Positions 56,676 through 64,000 of a stretch of DNA of 64,000 bases are shown in pieces (the stretch's first letter is position 1; every line of letters begins with the position of its first letter). Source of the DNA: Leishmania infantum JPCM5 (Eukaryota > Euglenozoa > Kinetoplastea > Trypanosomatida > Trypanosomatidae); contig NC_009415.2 of the NCBI RefSeq assembly GCF_000002875.2, forward strand, positions 10,001-74,000, given 5' to 3'. A program made the translations under genes and the position numbers. The notes under the pieces are model-generated. The model was not told where the DNA came from and made no database searches. It saw only the letters and a program-made list of their open reading frames with translations.

Positions 56676-59600
56676 TCACGGCGCGCGAGTCGGCAGCGCG
56701 AAGGACAGCAGCGAGACCAGGTCCAAGTCGTCCTCGTCGTGTTCCACCTCGTCAGCGGTCATGCCCTCCAAGTTGTTAAAGATGGAGACGAGGGCCGTGA
56801 TCACCTCGCGCTGCAGGTCCTGCAGCGGCGCCAGGGAGTAGCTGCCGAGCAGCGTATTGAAGTGATCCTCATAGAGGAGCCGATTTGCGTGGGTCAGGCG
56901 CAGCACCTCGCAGATGGCCGACAGCTTGCGGCGGAACTCTAGCACGACGTAACCGGCAATCTCGTCCACCTCCACGTAGCGCTCCTTACCACTGTACGAG
57001 AGCGCAAAGACGTGGAAGGTGCCCTCGTCGTCGCTGAAGGTTGCGTATTGTACTCGCTGCGAGAAGAGCAACAGCGAAATCCAGAACTGCTTCGGCGACG
57101 CGATGGCCGTCGAGAAGCTTGCGAGCAGCTTGTCGAAGATAAGGTTCAGCTGCACAGGGATAATGATGTCGCCTTCCTGCCACCGCAGGCAGCTCGGCGA
57201 GTGGATGTCGGGCACGGCGGTGAGGTCGCTGAAGATGCCGAGCGCCATCTCCTTGGAGTTCGTGTAGGAATTGCCCTCGCTTGTCACCTCCAGCGACTGC
57301 GCGACGAAGGCGACGTTCGTCATGACTGCCACCATCAAGGCAAGCTTGTCCAGCTGTTCCAACAGCTTCTCCGCCTCAACGATGCTGCGGAACGGCATGA
57401 ACTCCGCGAGCTCGTACTTGATGTGGCTCTCCAGGTCTACAATGGCCATCAGCTTGTCGTAGCTGAGGTGTTTCTGAAGACACCAGTGGCGCACCGTCTC
57501 CACGCTATCGCAGTGCCGCTGCTGTTCCACGCGGAAGAGCAGGGTGGCCTTCATCACGGCTACAATGTCGCTGCGCAGCCCGCAGCAAAAATCACGCATG
57601 ACGTTCTCCGTCTCCTCCATCGCGCGCGCGACGTTGAAGTGCCGTTGCAGGCCTTCGCTGGCGTTGATGCTGAATGGCGAGAGGCTGCTCGTCACGGCGG
57701 CGGCGAGGATCATGAGAGACTCGAGCCCTGTGAGGAAGCCGAAGAAGACAAGCATTCCAGGCTGCGGGGAGACCGGGATGAGCTGCAGAATGCGGCCAAT
57801 GAACGTGTATTGGTACTCCGGAATGTCCGTCATCACCTCCGCTTGGGCCGCTGTCATGATCATGCGGCTCCACGACTCGTTCTGATGGCTGTATATCTCC
57901 TCGATGCGCTCCCCGGCGGAGAGGGGGTCCTTCGCGTCGAGGATGCAGCCGAGCTGCGTGAGCATGTTCATGGACGACGCAATCGCCTCCACGAGGGGTT
58001 GGCCGTGGCACAGGCTGAAGATGGCCACCGGGTTGTTCACCACCTGTAGGCAGTGCAGCGAAAGCTCGTCGATCCGGGAGTTCTCAATTGGCGGCTGGGA
58101 GTAGGCCGGCAGGTCCGTAATTTGAGCAGCAGGGAACAGGCAGAAGTAGAAGCCCTGTTGCACGCGGCCGACGCGGCCCCGGCGCTGCGCTACGCTGCCG
58201 CGCGAGATCCACTGCGTGACTAGAGGGGGGTACTGGATGGAAGCCGGCAACTCCTTCGAAATCTTTGGCCGCTTCACCAGCACCAGATCGATGACGTAGA
58301 CCACGTCCGGCAGCGTGATGGATACCTCGGCGATATCGGTGGCGAGGTATACCTTCTGCCGCCCCGGTATGTTACGCTTCATTGCCGCCTCGATCTCGCT
58401 CAGGTTCACGGCGCTGTGCCACGGCACCGCGTCGACGCGGTGATATAGCTGTGTGTGGAGCCACGTGCTCATCGTCTCTACCTGCGCCCTTCCCGGCAGG
58501 AACACAAGGATGGAGTGCACTGGGTTCGAGCAGCTGTTGAGAAAGAAAATCAAGTTCTGTGCCAGGTAGAAGTGTTTGTCCACGGTGCTCTTGTCCACAA
58601 CACCGCGCGACACCAGCTGCGGCGGGGCCTGGTAGTCCGTGCCGAGCAGGGTGCAGGTGTCCTCCAGGAAGTAGTCGTGAATAGGGTGCTCCGGCTCGCT
58701 CTGCTTGTACGTGGCGACGCGGAGGCCGGCAAAGTACTCCTCCCAGTCCTCCGTGTTGAGGGTGGCGCTCATGAGCACCAGCTTGAAGTGCGACAACTTG
58801 TTGAGCAGCGCCAACCGCAGCAGCGCCACTGTCACCTCAAGATCTGGCTGTCGCTCGTGGAACTCATCTAGCACAATGTGCGTGAACGGCAGCTCTGCCG
58901 GGTTCTCGAGAATGCGCAGCAGCAGGGTGTAGCTCGTCATGTACCACAAACGGGTCTGCTCATCGCCCTTCTTGTCGCCGCGTATCCAGTAGCCAACGTC
59001 CTCGCCGACGCTCTCGCGGCGAAGACTCGCTACGCGGTTGGCAATCGCCACTGTCGCGGTGCGACGCGGCTGCGTGCTGACCACCTTGGTGTCCGGCGAC
59101 AGCTCAAGCAATGCCTTGGGGACGCCGGTGCTCTTGCCGCTGCCAGTGTCGGTGCAGATGAACACGACGTCGTGCTGCTCGATGAGGTCGAGGATGACCG
59201 GCATGTCGAGCCGCTCCGTCACCACGTGGTTCAGCAGCAGCGTCTCCTGGCGGCTGTACTTGTCAAAGAACTCTGCGTGCGACATCTGCATGGCCGCCTG
59301 CATCTCCTGCATCGTCTCGAAGCGCTGCTTGTATTCGGCATCGGTGCGCATGGCCTCTTCGTGCCGGCGCTGCGCACTCTCCTGCTCCTCCTCCATGCGC
59401 TGGTGCGCGCGCATGAGACGGTCCTCGTCGCGACGGCGTCCGCGCACCCGCCTAGGAGGCGGACCTTCCGGTCTGATCGCATTCGCCGGTGCCGATACAG
59501 AAGACCTCGGGACTGGCATCGAGGGCACGGCTGTTGTCGCCGATGTCGGGGCCTCGACGGCCTTCTCCGGCTCGTCAGCAGGCTTTGCGGTGATCGACGG

Positions 59601-60191
59601 CGTACTCGTTGCCTTCGCGGGAAACAGCTGAGCCAGTTTGCTGACAGCGTCATCCGGTTGCTTTTGCTCTGGTGACGCTACGGGAGCCGCCTTTGAGCGA
59701 GGCTTTGGCACTCCGCTGGACTCGGCGGTAACTTCGGGTGCGGCTGCCGGCCGCGTTTCCGCCTTAGGGGCCTCCTTTGGCGTCTCCTTCGCGTTGTCCT
59801 TCCTGCCAGCCTTCACGGCCTCTTTGGCTAGCGCGCTTCGAGGTGCCTTGACGGCCGGCTTTTCGGTTGCCTTCTCTGCCGGCTTTTCCGCCGGTGCGCC
59901 CGGTTTCGCCTTGGCGGCGATCGGTGCAGCCGCTGCTGCGTAGCTCTTTGGCTTCTTGGCCTGGTTCAAGTACTCCACCGCACCGCGCGAGGTGGGTGCC
60001 GGCGCGGCCGCGTCGGTCTTCTGCGCCAGCCAGTGCAGCACGTTACCTCCTTGCTTTTTGGTTGACCACTGCTCATCAACCGTCGCCGGTGTGGCCACCT
60101 TTACCTTTGCGGCGTCATTGAGCCTCGCAGCGCCATCCTTATTCTCCTTGTCGCTGGCGCGCTTGATCTGTGGACCGGAGCGGCGAGGCAT
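56676..60191 (-). CDS. DExH-box RNA helicase with long low-complexity N-terminus
   Basis: 1171 residues from the ATG at 60191. Residues 1-340 are Ala/Lys/Pro/Glu-rich and probably disordered, with a short NVLHWLAQKT motif near 50 that may be a docking site. The DEAH/RHA-type core then carries motif I TDTGSGKST at 348-356, TQPRRTATVAIANRVA (Ia), motif II DEFH at 442-445 instead of DEAH, SAT (III) in LMSATLNTEDW, and QRRGRVGR (VI). A ratchet/OB-fold C-terminus follows. It unwinds or remodels RNA with ATP; whether it acts in ribosome biogenesis, splicing or mitochondria is not shown. No dsRNA-binding domain is seen, which argues against the REH2 type. An acceptor lies 15 bases upstream. Confidence 0.9.
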   Translation of the reverse strand: MPRRSGPQIKRASDKENKDGAARLNDAAKVKVATPATVDEQWSTKKQGGNVLHWLAQKTDAAAPAPTSRGAVEYLNQAKKPKSYAAAAAPIAAKAKPGAPAEKPAEKATEKPAVKAPRSALAKEAVKAGRKDNAKETPKEAPKAETRPAAAPEVTAESSGVPKPRSKAAPVASPEQKQPDDAVSKLAQLFPAKATSTPSITAKPADEPEKAVEAPTSATTAVPSMPVPRSSVSAPANAIRPEGPPPRRVRGRRRDEDRLMRAHQRMEEEQESAQRRHEEAMRTDAEYKQRFETMQEMQAAMQMSHAEFFDKYSRQETLLLNHVVTERLDMPVILDLIEQHDVVFICTDTGSGKSTGVPKALLELSPDTKVVSTQPRRTATVAIANRVASLRRESVGEDVGYWIRGDKKGDEQTRLWYMTSYTLLLRILENPAELPFTHIVLDEFHERQPDLEVTVALLRLALLNKLSHFKLVLMSATLNTEDWEEYFAGLRVATYKQSEPEHPIHDYFLEDTCTLLGTDYQAPPQLVSRGVVDKSTVDKHFYLAQNLIFFLNSCSNPVHSILVFLPGRAQVETMSTWLHTQLYHRVDAVPWHSAVNLSEIEAAMKRNIPGRQKVYLATDIAEVSITLPDVVYVIDLVLVKRPKISKELPASIQYPPLVTQWISRGSVAQRRGRVGRVQQGFYFCLFPAAQITDLPAYSQPPIENSRIDELSLHCLQVVNNPVAIFSLCHGQPLVEAIASSMNMLTQLGCILDAKDPLSAGERIEEIYSHQNESWSRMIMTAAQAEVMTDIPEYQYTFIGRILQLIPVSPQPGMLVFFGFLTGLESLMILAAAVTSSLSPFSINASEGLQRHFNVARAMEETENVMRDFCCGLRSDIVAVMKATLLFRVEQQRHCDSVETVRHWCLQKHLSYDKLMAIVDLESHIKYELAEFMPFRSIVEAEKLLEQLDKLALMVAVMTNVAFVAQSLEVTSEGNSYTNSKEMALGIFSDLTAVPDIHSPSCLRWQEGDIIIPVQLNLIFDKLLASFSTAIASPKQFWISLLLFSQRVQYATFSDDEGTFHVFALSYSGKERYVEVDEIAGYVVLEFRRKLSAICEVLRLTHANRLLYEDHFNTLLGSYSLAPLQDLQREVITALVSIFNNLEGMTADEVEHDEDDLDLVSLLSFALPTRAP

Positions 60192-61660
60192 GTCGAGAGA
60201 AGACGCTGACGCGGCCCGTGCGGTTGGCGGAGGAGAAAGGGGTGGAGGGAAGTGGACGCAGCGAACACGCAACAAAGGAATAGGCAGTTCTGTCTCGCTC
60301 GATGATGATTAAGAAGCGGGCAGAAGGGTGGTGTCCGCGTGGGTGGTGAGGCGCGTGCGTGGTAGTTGTGGTAGGGTCCGGCCCCTTATGTTTGACACTG
60401 GAAAGCGTTGATTAGAGCCGCGGGGAGTATGTGCTTGCTCGTGTTCGAGGAGCTTGATGGATCGAGAGGGAGAGGGAAAAGGTGGGCAGACACAGCATGC
60501 AGCACGGCGAGGCAGGCAGAGAAGAGGAACAACGGCTGTTGCGATACAACCAGGAAACAAACCGTTGATACTGCTTTACTGATTGAAGTTGTGGCGCGTG
60601 TGCGCGCATGCGAACCGGGTCAAGCAACGAGGGAAGGGGGAGACAAGGAAAGCAGACACACAGCATGGCCGGGGAGATTGCAGCACATGTGCTAAGACAG
60701 ACGGCAGGGACGGGTGCAGAGCGGCGGGCCAAGGAGAGTGAAGATAAGCGCAGCAAGGGCCGTTCTGTGCGCACCCCGATCCTTTTCGCTTTTTCTCTGA
60801 AGTGCCTCCGCTGCCTCTCTCTCTCTCATCTGCCCAGTTTAGCACAATGACAGCAGCACAAGGAGAGGGAGGGGGGGCGCACACAGACAACCAAACATGC
60901 CATTGCCCATGCAGCTGCTTCCTTATCCCTCTTTGGATGGAGGGGTCCTACACATGCAATCACCCCGACTCGCACATGGAGTACGAGCAGGCAGTAGAGG
61001 CGACAGGGGGTGGGGTTCTGCTACGCGGACACGCAATGGACACAGAACGAAGTACTTGGCGAGTTGCTTTGGCTGTCTGTGCTGAGTGGCGCGTTGGCGC
61101 AGTGAATACGTTGGCGAGCGCACCGCGGGCTTGGAGGGAGGGAGAAGGGCGGTAGGGCGGTGCGCTGGCAGCAGGAGACACCGGCTCGCACGCAAAGGAG
61201 TAGGACACTGTAGTGCGACGCGGAAAGAACAACACACAAAAAAAGCGAAGGGGCGTCGTGCGTGGGAGGCCCAGCTGCGACGCCGACGTGCTCTAGCGGA
61301 GCTGCACGATGGCGGTAGGACCTGTACGTTGCGTCATGCACGAGACATGCAAGCGGACGGAAGCGCATCGGCAACAACCAGTGAAGCAACGGAGGACTCG
61401 TGCAAGCAGGCCTGGCGCGTGATCAAAGTACTCGTATGGCTGCAGCGGCACACCACACGTACACCCATCATAGCGACACGCCCATTTGCTTCCTCCTTTT
61501 CGCACCCGACACACACGACCAGAGGTGTTGGAGCTTAGAAAAGGAGCGGTGGTGGGTATGTGCGTGTGTCTGTGTGTGTGGACGTGCACGCTGCACATCG
61601 AAGCTGAGGCAGACGTCCTCTCGATGACGATTTCGTCCGTCCTTGCACACGGTCCTTCGG
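60192..61660. other. Non-coding 1.5 kb
   Basis: Holds the helicase acceptor and CT/GA-rich tracts; G/A-rich plus-strand sequence is prominent at 60440-60760 and 61130-61270. No open frame has a coding look. It is the 3' flank of the relic region to its right. Confidence 0.5.
60206..60254 (-). promoter_or_regulatory. Trans-splice acceptor for the DExH helicase
   Basis: Minus-strand CCACTTCCCTCCACCCCTTT and a CTCCTCC tract lead to GCGTCAG, 15 bases before the ATG. Confidence 0.6.
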
Positions 61661-62280
61661 TCAGTCCAGCACCACTGCATCGTCCCGGTGGATCCTCTCA
61701 ACAAGCGCCGCTGCATCGCTCGGCGCAGCAGAACCAAAGCAAACGCCGCCGTGGCGGCTGCACATAAGAACGCTGACGGCGTGCACGCGCCCGCCGCTGT
61801 GGGAGCACGGCATCACGACCACCAGCACGGGGTGGCAAAAGACTCAGTGAGCGTCGCGAAGGTAGTTCCCTCTGCACCGCGGTCACTAGCTCGTTGAAAC
61901 CGGAAACGCCCTGGTGGCGCTCTGCCCACTCCGCCGCAGACACGGCTGTGGATAGGATGAGGTGGCCGGAAGTCTGATAGCTGCGCGCCAGCTTCTTCGG
62001 CACCGTGCCACAACGCTCCGCACATCCAAAACTGAAGACGACTGCATCGAGGCCGGCAATGGCGGCACACGTTTCCGCCTTGAGGCAGGTCTTGTAGTGC
62101 TGCACGGTGGAGCACCACAGAAAACGACCTGACTGACGCAGCACCACTATCAGAGACCAATCGTGGAATGGCTCCAGGAGGGGGAGCATACGAGCTGTGC
62201 CGCCGTCGGTGCACGTAGACCTTTGTGACGTGTCGTGGCGGGCGTGAGAGGAGCATAGAAGGTGGGTGGAGCGGAGATTT
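61661..62280 (-). pseudogene. Possible relic gene A, frame-broken
   Basis: On the minus strand a frame open from a TAA near 62279 gives about 140 residues that look like real protein: alternating hydrophobic strands such as WSLIVVLRQSGRFLWCSTV, LDAVVFSFGCAERC and GHLILSTAVSAAEW. Near 61855 the protein-like reading moves to another frame (HPVLVVVMPCSHSGG, then SDAAALVERIHRDDAVVLD) and stops at 61661. A single frameshift would join them. The ATG at 62189 is only one possible start. The family is not recognised. It may be a decayed gene, a sequencing frameshift or a lucky frame. Confidence 0.35.
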
Positions 62281-62704
62281 TAGAGCCGTCGCTGGTTCGC
62301 GGAGATCAAGCCCGCCTCCCAGTTGGGCGTGAACGAGTGTCGCGGAGGCGGGACCCGACTGCTTCACCCCGCGTGTACGACTGTAAAGATGTCCTTTGTG
62401 TATGCCCGCACCATCTTTGCGACACGCTTGCGCCACGAACGAGCAGTGCCATGTCAGAGATCTGTCGGAAGGCACGCTGCGGTTGTGCATCGTAGTCTTT
62501 CTGCAGTCCAAGCAAGTGAATGCCGCGCCATATCGCCATCCTCCCGCTCCTCCCGTTGCGGCGCCCACCATCCGCACGCGCAGAGAGGAAGGACAAAACG
62601 CTGGCGAGCCCGCACATCAGCAACAAGAGTGAGCGGGGTCAAAAACGCATAGCAGCGGCACGGCGCCATACATAGCTCTTCACACACCAAAAAAGAAACG
62701 CGCC

Positions 62705-63003
62705 TCAGCTTTCATCGTCGCCATCGTCGTCATCATCTCCATTGTCAAGACCCACGGCAGGGCGAGTAGCAGACACGCTAAGGGGCCTCAGTCGCCTGTT
62801 AGACGGCACACTATCACAGGAAGGCGCAGCGCATCCCTCCACCGCGGCAAGCTCTCGATCTCGTGAACGCTCATTCCACTCCGTGAGGTATCCAGCCGTT
62901 TGCACTTCCGTAAAGTTCGGCGGTATCTACAGCCGCATCGGACGGAGCTGATCATGTCTTCGTGCCTTCTCCAGCTGCCCATGGGACGGCTCATAGCTGC
63001 CTT
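62705..63003 (-). pseudogene. Possible relic gene B with acidic C-terminus
   Basis: Minus-strand reading from about 63003 to a TGA at 62705 gives roughly 98 residues interrupted by one TAG at 62927-62929. Before the stop: SYEPSHGQLEKARRHDQLRP. After it: NFTEVQTAGYLTEWNERSRD, then a tail ending DNGDDDDDGDDES. No ATG opens the frame properly. The charged, non-repetitive composition argues for a once-coding sequence. Family unknown. Confidence 0.35.
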
Positions 63004-63020
63004 GTATCCTCGTTACGCGC

Positions 63021-63520
63021 CTACCGCGCCAAAAACTTGAACAGCAGATAGAGTGCGCTCCCGTACACGAGGCAGTTCCACAAGATGCCCTTCAGCCTGT
63101 GCAGCCGCATGGCCCACTCCGCATGCGCCACCTCCTCTCGCGTGAACCCGGCCGATCTCGGGTCGTAGTAGTTGGCGCTGTAGCGGCGATAAAAGTTCCG
63201 CGTGGATTCGTTGACGTAGCGCTGGCCGGAACCTTAGTCCCACGTGCCGGTGTACGCACCTCTGCAGCCCCCGCCGCTGTTGTGCGGGTGTGACCACCAT
63301 CCAAGCCAGTCGCGTGCAGGTTGGAGCACCGCAGAAAAGGGGAGGAGCGCATTGCAGATCACGTCTCCATGCTTGTTTGCGAGTGTGTGCCGAGTGGGCG
63401 CGCTTGAGCAGCATCAGCTTGTAGCTGTGCTCATCGGCAGAGGTGTCGTGTAGGAGGAGAAGCAGCTGAGCGAGGTGGTGCGAAGGAGGGATGGCGCCTT
63501 TTCGTGCCCAACGCATCACG
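63021..63520 (-). pseudogene. Relic gene C, broken single-span protein, perhaps a J-domain protein
   Basis: Minus-strand frame with two in-frame stops. From the terminal TAG at 63021 back to a TAA at 63234 there are exactly 70 sense codons: a well-formed C-terminus (RYVNESTRNFYRRYSANYYD, SAGFTREEVAHAEW) ending in a membrane span (LKGILWNCLVYGSALYLLFKFL). The same frame stays open for 59 more codons upstream of the TAA (QPARDWLGWWSHPHNSGGG, RGAYTGTWD) to a TGA at 63414. Beyond that a different frame reads like J-domain helix II (TSADEHSYKLMLLKRAHSAH) but with HSA where HPD should be. Uninterrupted homologues should exist if this is a decayed gene. The J-domain reading is tentative; the relic status is more secure. 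Confidence 0.5.
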
Positions 63521-63820
63521 GTCACCACACAGACTTCAGTCGGGCCAGAGCACAAGGCAGTCCATGAGTGGACGGGATGCCACGAGTCGGGAAGGCAACC
63601 TTGGTTCTCTGCTGCCTATGCGCAAGCACGCGCCCGGCTGAGAAGAGCGGCTCACTGGACGCGCACCGGCTGCCTCAGAGACGCACCCGAGCCCGTGCCG
63701 TAGCGCGCCATGTGTGCCGCCACACAAAAGCATGCGCATGAAGCGGGGACAGGGTCGGTCGAGGGCACGTCTTTCTGTTTTGGGCACAGGTCGAGTTTTA
63801 CGCCTTCGCGACACACACGC

Positions 63821-63854
<34 letters not shown>

Positions 63855-64000
63855 CGGCTAACCCACATAGACGCACACGCGCAGACAGCGAGGCACGGCG
63901 CGAGCGGTGCCCTTCTTACCCGTCAGCGGAGAGACGCCAGACCAGAGACAAGCGAGAGCATGGCGATGCAGCGGGCGAGCGAGGCGGAGCGGGATGCAAA
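63521..64000. other. Non-coding right edge
   Basis: Holds a long (CA)n run at 63811-63854 and no supported gene. A minus-strand gene may begin beyond the window; no start or acceptor can be fixed. Confidence 0.45.
63811..63854. repeat. (CA)n microsatellite
   Basis: About 22 CA units with two CG interruptions, the longest dinucleotide run in the window. Confidence 0.9.

Noticed and set aside
63652..63876. Minus-strand frame with Cys/Val repeats at the right edge
   Set aside because: Mostly the translation of the CA microsatellite.
1..64000. tRNA, rRNA or snoRNA genes and CRISPR arrays
   Set aside because: I looked for T-loop-like GTTCRANNC on both strands and for regularly spaced repeats. 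Nothing convincing was seen, although a covariance-model search was not possible.
1..64000. A strand-switch region or internal Pol II promoter
   Set aside because: All supported genes share one strand, so no switch is present here.

Overview
The window is trypanosomatid nuclear DNA, most likely from Leishmania or a close relative (Leishmaniinae). It is GC-rich. Every convincing protein gene lies on the minus strand, without introns, separated by 0.3-2 kb of non-coding sequence. Several starts are preceded (in the minus sense) by a long pyrimidine tract and an AG, the signal for spliced-leader trans-splicing. This is one directional gene cluster read from right to left as a polycistron, with no strand switch. 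A 314-residue AQP1 and RPB2 in the same block recall chromosome 31 of L. major; that synteny is from memory and should be checked.

Layout from the left edge, which is transcriptionally downstream. 0.5-10.6 kb: aquaglyceroporin AQP1, a RING-CH multispanning E3 ligase, an MFS/BT1-like transporter and a cyclophilin; two GC-rich blocks here resemble SIDER-type 3'-UTR retroposons. 11-25 kb: a small mitochondrial-type membrane protein, a GIY-YIG/SF2-helicase/zinc-finger fusion, a CCCH RNA-binding protein, a conserved unknown, KAE1 (t6A tRNA modification), another small basic protein, a DEX1-like FG-GAP membrane protein and a second small membrane protein. 25.7-40.8 kb: a coiled-coil protein, USP14/Ubp6, an LYR-like protein, RPB2, a coiled-coil protein, a seipin-like protein and a small helical protein. 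41-61 kb: NOP2 (rRNA m5C methyltransferase), WDR12/YTM1, a 52-residue membrane microprotein too short for routine gene calling, an unknown, CLP1 with a broken P-loop, an acidic unknown, CCDC39 (axonemal 96-nm ruler), the NO66-type ribosomal oxygenase and a DExH RNA helicase.

The last 3 kb differ. Between about 61.7 and 63.5 kb at least one clear and two tentative relic genes show protein-like stretches cut by stops and frame changes.

There are no operons in the bacterial sense, and neighbours need not share a pathway. Loose themes are present: 60S ribosome biogenesis (NOP2, WDR12, NO66 within 15 kb), ubiquitin turnover (RING-CH E3, USP14), mRNA synthesis and 3' processing (RPB2, CLP1) and the flagellum (CCDC39). 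The most novel candidates are the nuclease-helicase fusion, the seipin-like protein, the degenerate CLP1, the microprotein and the relic cluster. Minus-strand gene starts were set at the first plausible ATG; several longer open frames begin at GTG or TTG and were trimmed.
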